In this document: piece after piece, positions 26,251 to 35,400 of the stretch
Position numbering within the stretch: the stretch's first letter is position 1
Layout: the number at the start of each line of letters is the position of its first letter
Source: Strongylocentrotus droebachiensis
Lineage: Eukaryota; Echinodermata; Echinoidea; Camarodonta; Strongylocentrotidae
DNA length: 64,000 nucleotides
Reading direction: 5' to 3'
NCBI GenBank assembly: GCA_035222895.1
Contig: JAVYIG010007907.1
Span: 31,529-95,528 of the forward strand
Made by a program: the position numbers and the translations under genes
Notes under the pieces: generated by a model
What the model was told of the DNA's origin: nothing
Databases searched by the model: none
Seen by the model: only the letters and a program-made list of their open reading frames with translations

Positions 26251-26394
26251 CTTCATGTATATTAGCACACTTGCTCGTATGAAGTGTAGTAGGCCCGCAT
26301 CTCTAGATATGATCCCGTCAACATCTGTTCTTTGTTCCTCTCCTGAGTTTGCAAACCAGAATGCCTTCATCATCCACTGTAGAGAGGCATCATC
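26251..26394 (-). CDS. Putative internal exon (48 codons, phase 0-0)
   Basis: On the minus strand TTTTCTCTCATGTAG makes a good splice acceptor, and the segment ends AAG followed by GTACCC, a plausible donor. Between them are 144 nt, exactly 48 codons, open throughout. The translation starts DDASLQWMMKAFWF, has an acidic GEEQRTDVDG-type middle and then GIISRDAGLLHFIRASVLI. It looks like part of a folded, partly helical protein rather than random AT-rich translation. Extending the frame upstream of the acceptor meets a TAG within the acceptor itself, which suits an intron boundary. Both ends are phase 0, matching the flanking exon-like segments. Function unknown. The domain is not one I can name. 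Confidence 0.55.
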
Positions 26395-26833
26395 CTACAT
26401 GAGAGAAAACAAAGTAGGTACATGTACTTCAATTAAAAACTGATACTGATGGATACATATCAACCATAATACATCCTATTAACAGACTTTTATCAATCTT
26501 ATTTTGTGTTCTTCTTCATCTTCATTGCTCAAGAAGTGAAAGTACCCCTTACAAAAAAAAAATGAGGGGTCCTGTGTATACCCTACATGTAGTGCTTACA
26601 ATGTGCATTTGATATGGCCCTTCTAAACACAGGACCTCCTGTAAATAAGGACAAATTTTCCTTTGTAAACATAGAAAGAAAAGACATCAATATTTGTATA
26701 CTAGGTGCAGAACTAGAATAAAATATACCCTCCACTATATATGCTTGCAATGTCAACTTAGTTCCATTTCCTTTTGAGTGAATTAATAGGTGGTCGTTTA
26801 ATATGTGTGTGCTAAATAACCTGATAACTGTAC

Positions 26834-26897
26834 CTGCATGGGACTTTCTGCTTCATCTTGCAAATATAAGAGATGTTGTAATGTCCTCCTTCCAGCT
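26834..26897 (-). CDS. Putative upstream exon of the same gene
   Basis: On the minus strand the segment ends CCCATGCAG followed by GTACAG, a strong-looking donor. In the phase needed to join the next exon (phase 0 at its 3' end) the frame reads TLQHLLYLQDEAESPMQ and is open back to a TGA at 26902-26900. A pyrimidine-rich stretch and ACTGAAG (acceptor AG at 26899-26898, or the next AG two bases on) give a possible 5' edge. The competing acceptor CCAAAAG at 26911 would place stops in this frame. No exon further upstream was found between here and the nested element at 27214. The gene is probably 5'-truncated, interrupted by that insertion, or has exons I cannot see. Confidence 0.42.
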
Positions 26898-26910
26898 CTT
26901 CAGTTTCAAT

Positions 26911-27213
26911 CTTTTGGAACAAAAAGAAGAAGAAAATCAATACGACAATCAAGGCATCCCTTTCTCCTTAACAAAATAAAATAGATCTAGCATACTTCAA
27001 ATTAATAGATATTTTTATGTCATATGGTTGGCCTTAATTTTAATATGGTGTGGAAATCAACATTCCTATTTAATAAACCACAGTACAAAGTAAAACTAAA
27101 TGGAAGATTTAACTTGTGCATCAAACAGTGGTTTCTATGGCCTATGAACACGAAGCAGTACTAAGTAGAATTAGTTTATTATAACAAGAAGAGGTGGACT
27201 ACATACTATATAA
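26911..27213. other. AT-rich transposon interior, nothing recognised
   Basis: There is no open frame, repeat or splice-signal pair that I could support. If the minus-strand gene is real, this is intron or captured upstream sequence ending at the nested element. Confidence 0.5.
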
Positions 27214-28580
27214 GCAGAGGCGGCGCTCCGAGAGGGGGGGGGGAGGCAGAGTGCCCTCCCATTTGGTCAAGTACCCTAAAAGTGCCCCTTTTTGCATAGG
27301 AAAAGTGCCCCTTTTTACATAGGAAAGTGCCCCTTTTACTCTGACAAGTGCCCCTATTAAGTTTTTAAAGTGCCCCTTCCCCTTTTAATAACTACCCCTT
27401 TTAACTTGGATAAGCGCACCTTATATCTTCACATGTGCTCCCTTTCATTTTTAATAAGTGCCCCTTTTTCTTATAAGTGCCCCCATTTAAAAATAGGCCC
27501 TTTCCCTTCTCATAAATGCCCCTTTTCATCTATGAAAATAGTTCCTTTTCATTTTCTTAAGTGCCCCTTTTCATCTCTTGTAAATGACCCTATTCACTTC
27601 TGAGAGATACTTGTTTTACTTTGACAAGCACCCCTTCCCCTCCTAGTCAGTACTCTTTTCATCTCTTATAAATGCCCCTTTTATTTTGACACGTCCTCCT
27701 TTTCCTTCCTATATAATGCCTTTTTTCCTTATAAGCACCCTTACCCCTTATCATAATTACCGGTATTACTTTTCGTCTTTGATAAGTGCCCCGTTTATTT
27801 AAACATGTGCCACTTTTTCTTTTTAATAAGAGCCACTTCCCCTTCTCATTACCCTTTTAACAATGATATGTACCCTATTTCCTTTCTTATAAAGAACCTA
27901 TCCCTTTTTCATAAATGCCCCTTTTCACTGCTTATAAATGCCCCCTATCAAAATCTGATGGGTGCCTCTTTTCCGTCGACAAATGCCCATGTTCTTATCA
28001 TCCCTGGTGCATGCCTCTTTGTTGAGGTGTAAGAAGTGCCCCATTTTCACCTCGGATAATTAGCCTTTGTACTTTGACACATGCTTCTTTTCTTTTCTGA
28101 TAAGTGTCTTAACCCTTTCGATAAGTGTCCCCTTTTCCTCTCATCATTAAACGTGTCCCTAATTTCAAGCGACTAAAAGCAATTTCCCACAAAGCTCGCT
28201 CGCTACGCTTGCCCATAGTTATAGATGTTTAATATAATTATGTAACTTATCACAGATCTATTCAGTCTTCCGTTATGAGATTGTGCTTATATAACCCCAT
28301 CAGGATTGGGTTTTCCTCTTTATAAGATGTAATTTTTCGCACTGCAAGCCAAAAACTGCAAAGTATGATACTTAAGCAATATCTTAAATGCTGTATTAAG
28401 AGAAACAAATATTGAAATCATCCCTGATAATGTAATCACAAAATAGGGGTATATACCAATGTCAAAAAAATGGTATATTTTCCCTCTGAAGGTGCCCTTT
28501 TTTCTAGAAAGTGCCCTTTTTGTTGGTGCCCCCCCCCCACTTTGGAAGTTGCTCCGCCCCAAGGCTCCGCCGCCTCTGCG
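27214..28580. mobile_element. Nested repeat element with short inverted ends, body of GTGCCCCTTTT repeats
   Basis: The left end begins GCAGAGGCGGCGCTCCG and the right end closes CTCCGCCGCCTCTGCG, whose reverse complement is CGCAGAGGCGGCGGAG. This gives inverted termini sharing GCAGAGGCGGCG. TATAA lies directly outside both ends (27209-27213 and 28581-28585) and could be a 5-bp target duplication, although TATAA is a weak marker in AT-rich DNA. The body is mostly degenerate repeats around AAGTGCCCCTTTT with irregular spacing, a G10 tract near the left end and a C10 tract near the right end. Short frames in it (for example 27370-27603) are Cys/Pro/Phe-rich by-products of the repeat. It carries no recognisable gene and looks like a non-autonomous element inserted into the larger transposon. 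Confidence 0.6.
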
Positions 28581-29504
28581 TATAAGTAAACATAATTGTC
28601 GACTACCCTAGGGGTCTTCTCTTATACAACGTCCAACAAAAAATAGATTTATCAAATGAACTGCACACTTTGGAGAAGAAAAAATCTTTAATATAGGTCT
28701 AGATCTAGAAAAGTTATGACAACTTGACAAGCACACTGGACACACACAACATCTGAACATTAAATAAATGAATCCTGGGTCTAGTTTGTTTGTTTTTGAA
28801 TATTTTTATTAATAAGTTCCAGGTTTACGTCTAAATGAAATATGGTTTGGAGCCGTTTGATTATCCATGGTCACAAACAATTTTGGTCTAAAAGTTGACA
28901 CGCACCAATGATGCAACTGAGCGAACGGATAGCACTTAGTCTTAGTAATACTAGTAGTAGACCTATAGCCAACAGAGTCGACATCTACTAAAGATATAAA
29001 CAAGAATTAACCCTCTTGGATTATTAAAGAAATCATACTTCATAGATTATTTTAAGGTGTAACGTTAAATCTAGATTTAAATTCAATGGATGATTGGTGA
29101 ATTAGATTCACGATGACGATCAAATTTGGAATAAAACCTGATCAGAAAGTTTTATCTTGATGCAGATGAGCACCGAAATTCCCCCAACGTGGGCCTGCCG
29201 GAACCCCGGGGCTCTAAAGGGTGACATGAAGGCAAACCGCAGTCAAACTACTTCACGACGATGAAAGTCAAAGTGCAATTTCAAGAGAAATATTTTCCTA
29301 GCCTTTTCCCCACAAATCTGTTGAGAACAGTCTCAAAATGTAAAGAAATTACAGTAGATCACGAATTACAGCTTTTTCAAATTAATGACTAAATTCTCTT
29401 AATCTACTGATATTTCAATCAATTACTCACCCATATGCATTCACCGTGAACTAAATCTTATCACTTTGTGCGAGCATAGCGCGCGTCGTGCATTCCCACC
29501 TCGA
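28581..29504. other. Transposon right interior; no gene confirmed
   Basis: This is mostly AT-rich. A short GC-richer patch at about 29175-29235 contains a minus-strand ATG at 29227-29225 followed by an open frame of 30 codons to a CAG|GTTTTA donor-like site at 29138. That could be a first coding exon. Its phase-0 end does not match the start of the segment at 26834-26897 without further exons. A 64-codon minus-strand frame at 28809-29003 has no supporting signal. Neither is called a gene. Confidence 0.45.
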
Positions 29505-29604
29505 TATGAATATTTAAGAGAATCGAGACTTCCCCGACCCTGCCTAATGAATATTCATGATAAACAGGAATCCGGCCTCGCCGTGGTACGAAAAAATAAG
29601 ACGC
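29505..29604 (-). repeat. Right terminal inverted repeat of the transposon
   Basis: This is the reverse-complement partner of 22890-22990. The outermost 16 bases (GCGTCTTATTTTTTCG read inward on the minus strand) are identical in both ends. The palindrome ATGAATATTCAT is conserved at 29547-29558. Limited divergence between the ends suggests a fairly young insertion, although the two ends may have differed before transposition. Confidence 0.92.
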
Positions 29605-29613
29605 CCCCCGGAG
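29605..29613. other. Target-site duplication, right copy (CCCCCGGAG)
   Basis: This is the right copy of the 9-bp target duplication, with one mismatch at its last base relative to the left copy and to intact monomers. Satellite 2 continues straight on with CCCACGACAAATCGTGACC, in register with the interrupted monomer. Confidence 0.8.
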
Positions 29614-29650
29614 CCCACGACAAATCGTGACCTGTCAGTGTCACAACTAA

Positions 29651-32415
29651 GGTATAAAATCATGCTCATCTGACAGTTATTTATTGCCCAAAACCCCTGA
29701 ACTTCCGGGGGCTCCGCCCCTGGACCCAACCCCAATTCGTGACCTGCCAGTGTCACAACTAGGGTATAAAAGCATGCTCATCTGACAGTTATTTATTGCC
29801 TAAAACCCCTGAACTTCGGGGGCTCCGCCTCTGGACCCCACGCCAATTCGCGACCTACCAGTGTCACCAAAAAAGGTATAAAAGCATGCTCATTTGACAG
29901 TTATTTATTGCCCAAAACCCCTGAATTTCCGGGGGCTCCGCCCCTGGACCCAACGCCAATTCGTGACCTGCCAGTGTCAAAATTAGGGCAAAAAAGCATG
30001 CTCATCTTACAATAATTTTTCGCCCAAAACCCCTGAACTTCCGGGGGCTCTTTCCCTGAACCCCACACCAATTCGCAACCTACCAGTGTCACCAAATATG
30101 GTATAAAAACATGCTCATCTGACAGTTATTTATTGCCCAAAACCCCTGAAATTCAAGGGGCTCCGCCCCTGGACCCCACGCCAATTCGTGACCTGCCAGT
30201 GTCACAACTAGGACATAAAAGCATGCTCATCTTACAATAATTTATAGCCCAAAACCCCTGAACTTCCGGGGGCTTTTCCCCCTGGACCCCACACCAATTC
30301 GCGACCTACCAGTGTCACCAAATAAGGTATAAAAGCATGCTCATCTGACAGTATTTATTGCCCAAAACCCCTGGGCTTCTTGGGGCTCCGCACCCTGGAC
30401 CCCACTCCAATTGGCGACCTACCATTGTCACCAAATAAGGTATAAAATGCATGCTCATCTGACAATAATTTATTGCCCAAAACCCCTGAATTTCCGGGGC
30501 TCCGCCCCTGGACCACACGCAAATTCGTGACCTGCCAGTGTCAAAATTAAGGTATAAAATCATGCTCATCTGACAGTTATTTATTGACCAAAACCCCTGA
30601 ACTTCCGGGGGCTCCGCCCCTGGACCCAACCCCAATTCGTGACCTGCCAGTGTCACAACTAGGGTATAAAAGCATGCTCATCTGACAGTTATTTATTGCC
30701 TAAAACCCCTGAACTTCCGGGGGCTCCGCCTCTGGACCCCACGCCAATTCGCGACCTACCAGTGTCACCAAAAAAGGTATAAAAGCATGCTCATTTGACA
30801 GTTATTTATTGCCCAAAACCCCTGAATTTCCGGGGGCTCCGCCCCTGGACCCAACGCCAATTCGTGACCTGCCAGTGTCAAAATTAGGGCAAAAAAGCAT
30901 GCTCATCTTACAATAATTTTTCGCCCAAAACCCCTGAACTTCCGGGGGCTCTTTCCCTGAACCCCACACCAATTCGCAACCTACCAGTGTCACCAAATAT
31001 GGTATAAAAACATGCTCATCTGACAGTTATTTATTGCCCAAAACCCCTGAAATTCAAGGGGCTCCGCCCCTGGACCCCACGCCAATTCGTGACCTGCCAG
31101 TGTCACAACTAGGACATAAAAGCATGCTCATCTTACAATAATTTATAGCCCAAAACCCCTGAACTTCCGGGGGCTTTTCCCCTGGACCCCACACCAATTC
31201 GCGACCTACCAGTGTCACCAAATAAGGTATAAAAGCATGCTCATCTGACAGTATTTATTGCCCAAAACCCCTGGGCTTCTTGGGGCTCCGCACCCTGGAC
31301 CCCACTCCAATTGGCGACCTACCATTGTCACCAAATAAGGTATAAAAAGCATGCTCATCTGACAATAATTTATTGCCCAAAACCCCTGAATTTCCGGGGG
31401 CTCCGCCCCTGGACCACACGCAAATTCGTGACCTGCCAGTGTCAAAATTAAGGTATAAAATCATGCTCATCTGACAGTTATTTATTGACCAAAACCCCTG
31501 AACTTCCGGGGGCTCCGCCCCTGGACCCAACCCAATTCGTGACCTGCCAGTGTCACAACTAGGGTATAAAAGCATGCTCATCTGACAGTTATTTATTGCC
31601 TAAAACCCCTGAACTTCCGGGGGCTCCGCCTCTGGACCCCACGCCAATTCGCGACCTACCAGTGTCACCAAAAAAGGTATAAAAGCATGCTCATTTGACA
31701 GTTATTTATTGCCCAAAACCCCTGAATTTCCGGGGGCTCCGCCCCTGGACCCAACGCCAATTCGTGACCTGCCAGTGTCAAAATTAGGGCAAAAAAGCAT
31801 GCTCATCTTACAATAATTTTTCGCCCAAAACCCCTGAACTTCCGGGGGCTCTTTCCCTGAACCCCACACCAATTCGCAACCTACCAGTGTCACCAAATAT
31901 GGTATAAAAACATGCTCATCTGACAGTTATTTATTGCCCAAAACCCCTGAAATTCAAGGGGCTCCGCCCCTGGACCCCACGCCAATTCGTGACCTGCCAG
32001 TGTCACAACTAGGACATAAAAGCATGCTCATCTTACAATAATTTATAGCCCAAAACCCCTGAACTTCCGGGGGCTTTTCCCCTGGACCCCACACCAATTC
32101 GCGACCTACCAGTGTCACCAAATAAGGTATAAAAGCATGCTCATCTGACAGTATTTATTGCCCAAAACCCCTGGGCTTCTTGGGGCTCCGCACCCTGGAC
32201 CCCACTCCAATTGGCGACCTACCATTGTCACCAAATAAGGTATAAAATGCATGCTCATCTGACAATAATTTATTGCCCAAAACCCCTGAATTTCCGGGGG
32301 CTCCGCCCCTGGACCACACGCAAATTCGTGACCTGCCAGTGTCAAAATTAAGGTATAAAATCATGCTCATCTGACAGTTATTTATTGACCAAAACCCCTG
32401 AACTTCCGGGGGCTC
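29651..32415. repeat. Higher-order array A: three ~900-bp (8-monomer) units
   Basis: Copies begin at 29651, 30551 and 31452, with a short partial fourth copy from 32352. The marker AATTAGGGCAAAAAAGCATG sits at 29981, 30882 and 31782, giving spacings of 901 and 900 bp, eight monomers. Copies are nearly identical, with occasional single-base indels in G or C runs. The pattern breaks near 32415, where GGGGGCTCCGCCCC is replaced by GGGGGCTCCTCTTTGG. Confidence 0.9.
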
Positions 32416-35400
32416 CTCTTTGGACCCCACGCCAATTGGCGACGTACCATTGTCACCAAATAAGGTATTAAATGCATGCTCATCTGACAATAATTTATAT
32501 CCCAAAACCCCTGAATTTCCGGGGGCTCCGCCCTGGACCCCACGCAAATTCGTGACCTGCCAGTGTCACAATTAAGGTATAAAAATCATGCTCATCTGAC
32601 AGTTATTTATTGCCCAAAACCCCTGAACTTCCGGGGGCTCCTCCTTGGACCCCACGCCAATTCGCGACCTACCAGTGTCACCAAATAAGGTATAAAAGCA
32701 TGCTCATCTGACAGTTATTTATTGCCTAAAACCCATGAACTTCCGGGGGCTCCGCCCCTGGACCCCACGCCAATTCGTGACCTGCAAGTGTCACAACTAG
32801 GGTATAAGAGCATGCACATCTGACAAAAATTTATTGCCCAAAACCCCTGAACTTCCGGGGGCTTTTCCCCATGGACCCCACACCAATTAGCGACCTACCA
32901 GTGTCACCAAATAAGGTATTAAAGCATGCTCATCTGACAGTATTTATTGCCCAAAACTCCTGGGCTTCTTGGGGCTCCGCACCCTGGACCCCACTCCAAT
33001 TGGCGACCTACCATTGTCACCAAATAAGGTATAAAATGCATGCTCATCTGACAATAATTTATTGCCCCAAAACCATGAACTTCCGGGGGCTCCGCCCTTG
33101 GACCTCTCACCAATTCGTGACCTGCCAGTGTCACAACTAGGATATAAAAGCATGCTCATCTGACAGTAATTTATTGCCCAAAACCCCTGAACTTCCGGGG
33201 GTTCCTCCCCCTGGACCCCACGCTAATTCGCGACCTCCCAGTGTCACAAATAAGGTTTAAAATATGCTAATCTGACGATAATTCAACGTATAAAACCCCT
33301 AAGCTTCTGGGGGCTTCGCCCCCGGACCCCACGACAAATCGTGACCTGTCAGTGTCACAACTAGGGTATAAAAGCATGCTCATCTGACAATAATTTATCG
33401 CCCCAAACCCCTGAACTTCCGGGGGCTCTTCCCCCTGGACTCCACACCAATTCGCGACCTACCAGTGTCACAACTAGGGCATAAAAGCATGCTCATCTGA
33501 CAGTTATTTATTGCCCAAAACCCCTTAACTTCCGGGGGCTCCGCCTCTGGACCCCACGCCAATTCGCGACCTACCAGTGTCACTAAATAAAGTATAAAAG
33601 CATGCTCATCTGACAGTTATTTATTGCCCAAAACCCCTGAATTTCCGGGGGCTCCGCCTCTGGACCCCTCACCAATTCGTGACCTGCCAGTGTCACAACT
33701 AGGACACAAAAGCAAGCTCATCTTACAATAATTTATCGCCCAAAACCCCTGAACTTCCGGGGGCTTTTCCCCATGGACCCCACACCAATTAGCGACCTAC
33801 CAGTGTCACCAAATAAGGTATTAAAGCATGCTCATCTGACAGTATTTATTGCCCAAAACTCCTGGGCTTCTTGGGGCTCCGCACCCTGGACCCCACTCCA
33901 ATTGGCGACCTACCATTGTCACCAAATAAGGTATAAAATGCATGCTCATCTGACAATAATTTATTGCCCCAAAACCATGAGCTTCCGGGGGCTCCGCCCT
34001 TGGACCTCTCACCAATTCGTGACCTGCCAGTGTCACAACTAGGATATAAAAGCATGCTCATCTGACAGTAATTTATTGCCCAAAACCCCTGAACTTCCGG
34101 GGGTTCCTCCCCCTGGACCCCACGCTTATTCGCGACCTCCCAGTGTCACAAATAAGGTTTAAAATATGCTAATCTGACGATAATTCAACGTATAAAACCC
34201 CTGAGCTTCTGGGGGCTTCGCCCCCGGACCCCACGACAAATCGTGACCTGCCAGTGTCACAACTAAGGTATAAAATCATGCTTATCTGACAGTTATTTAT
34301 TGCCCAAAACCCCTGGGCTTCTTGGGGCTCCGCAACCTGGACCCCACGCCAATTGGCGACCTACCATTGTCACCAAATAAGGTATAAAAAGCATGCTCAT
34401 CTGACAATAATTTATTGCCCAAAACCCCTGATTTTTCGGGGGCTCCGCCCATGGACCCCACGCAAATTCGTGACCTGCCAGTGTCACAATTAAGGTATAA
34501 AAGCATGCTCATTTGACAGTTATTTATTGCCCAAAACCCCTGAATTTCCGGGGGCTCCGCCCCTGGACCCAACGCCAATTCGTTAACTGCCAGTGTCACA
34601 ACTAGGGTATAAGAGCATGCACATCTGACAAAAATTTATTGCCCAAAACCCCTGAACTTCCGGGGTGTCCGCCCCTGGACCCCTCACCAATTCGTGACCT
34701 GCCAGTGTCACAACTAGGATATAAAAGCATGCTCTTCTGACAGTAATTTATTGCCCAAAACCCCTGAACTTCCGGGGGTTCCTCCCCCTGGACCCCACGC
34801 TTATTCGCGACCTCCCAGTGTCACAAATAAGGTTTAAAATATGCTAATGTAACGATAATTTAACGTATAAAACCCCTGAGCTTCTGGGGGCTTTGCCCCA
34901 GGACCCCACGACAAATCGTAACCTGCCAGTGTCACAACTAAGGTATAAATTCATGCTCATCTGACAGTTATTTATTGCCCAAAACCCCTGAACTTCCGGG
35001 GGCTCCGCCCCTGGACCCAACCCCAATTCGTGACTTGCCAGTGTCACAACTAGGGTATAAAAGCATGCTCATCTGACAATAATTTATCGCCAAAAGCCCC
35101 TAAACTTCCGGGGGCTCTTCCCCCTGGACCCCTCACAAATTCGCGACCTACCAGTGTCACCAAATAAGGTATAAAAGCATGCTCATCTGACAATTATTTA
35201 TTGCCCAAAACCCCTGAACTTCCGGGGGCTCCGCCTCTGGACCCCACGCCAATTCGCGACCTACCAGTGTCACCAAATAAAGTATAAAAGCATGCTCATC
35301 TGACATTTATTTATTGCCCAAAACCCCTGGCTTCTTCGGGCTCCGCACCCTGGACCCCACGCCAATTGGCGACCTACCATTGTCACCAAATAATGTATAA

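Larger units (their letters stand above)
22890..29604. mobile_element. 6.7-kb DNA transposon with long terminal inverted repeats, apparently non-autonomous
   Basis: The element is bounded by inverted repeats of about 100 bp beginning GCGTCTTATTTTTTCGTACC and flanked by a 9-bp direct duplication of satellite sequence. Deleting it and one duplication copy rebuilds a satellite-2 monomer of the type found uninterrupted near 33308-33350. The interior is AT-rich and non-satellite, with several long poly-G or poly-C tracts, a purine-rich block, degenerate GTGCCCCTTTT repeats in both arms and a nested inverted-repeat element at 27214-28580. I found no frame resembling a transposase, so it is probably mobilised in trans or dead. 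Long inverted repeats with a 9-bp duplication fit the Mutator-like (MULE) group best. hAT-like or other 8-bp-duplication families remain possible. Its minus strand holds exon-like segments of a spliced gene (25613-26897). Confidence 0.88.

Noticed and set aside
26180-26443. 87-codon plus-strand frame
   Set aside because: It lies antisense to the better-supported minus-strand exon at 26251-26394, which has splice signals and phase agreement.
27370-28032. Plus-strand frames of 77 and 75 codons in the nested element
   Set aside because: Their Pro/Phe/Cys/Ser-rich translations come straight from the GTGCCCCTTTT repeat. There is no domain, start context or conservation evidence.
28809-29003. 64-codon minus-strand frame in the right arm
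   Set aside because: It has no recognisable motif and no phase match to the exon-like segments. An acceptor-like CTTTAG at its start is not enough.
22890-29604. Retrotransposon or provirus explanation for the 6.7-kb insert
   Set aside because: The ends are inverted rather than direct, and there is no reverse transcriptase-like frame, primer-binding site or terminal poly-A. The short target duplication fits a DNA transposon better.
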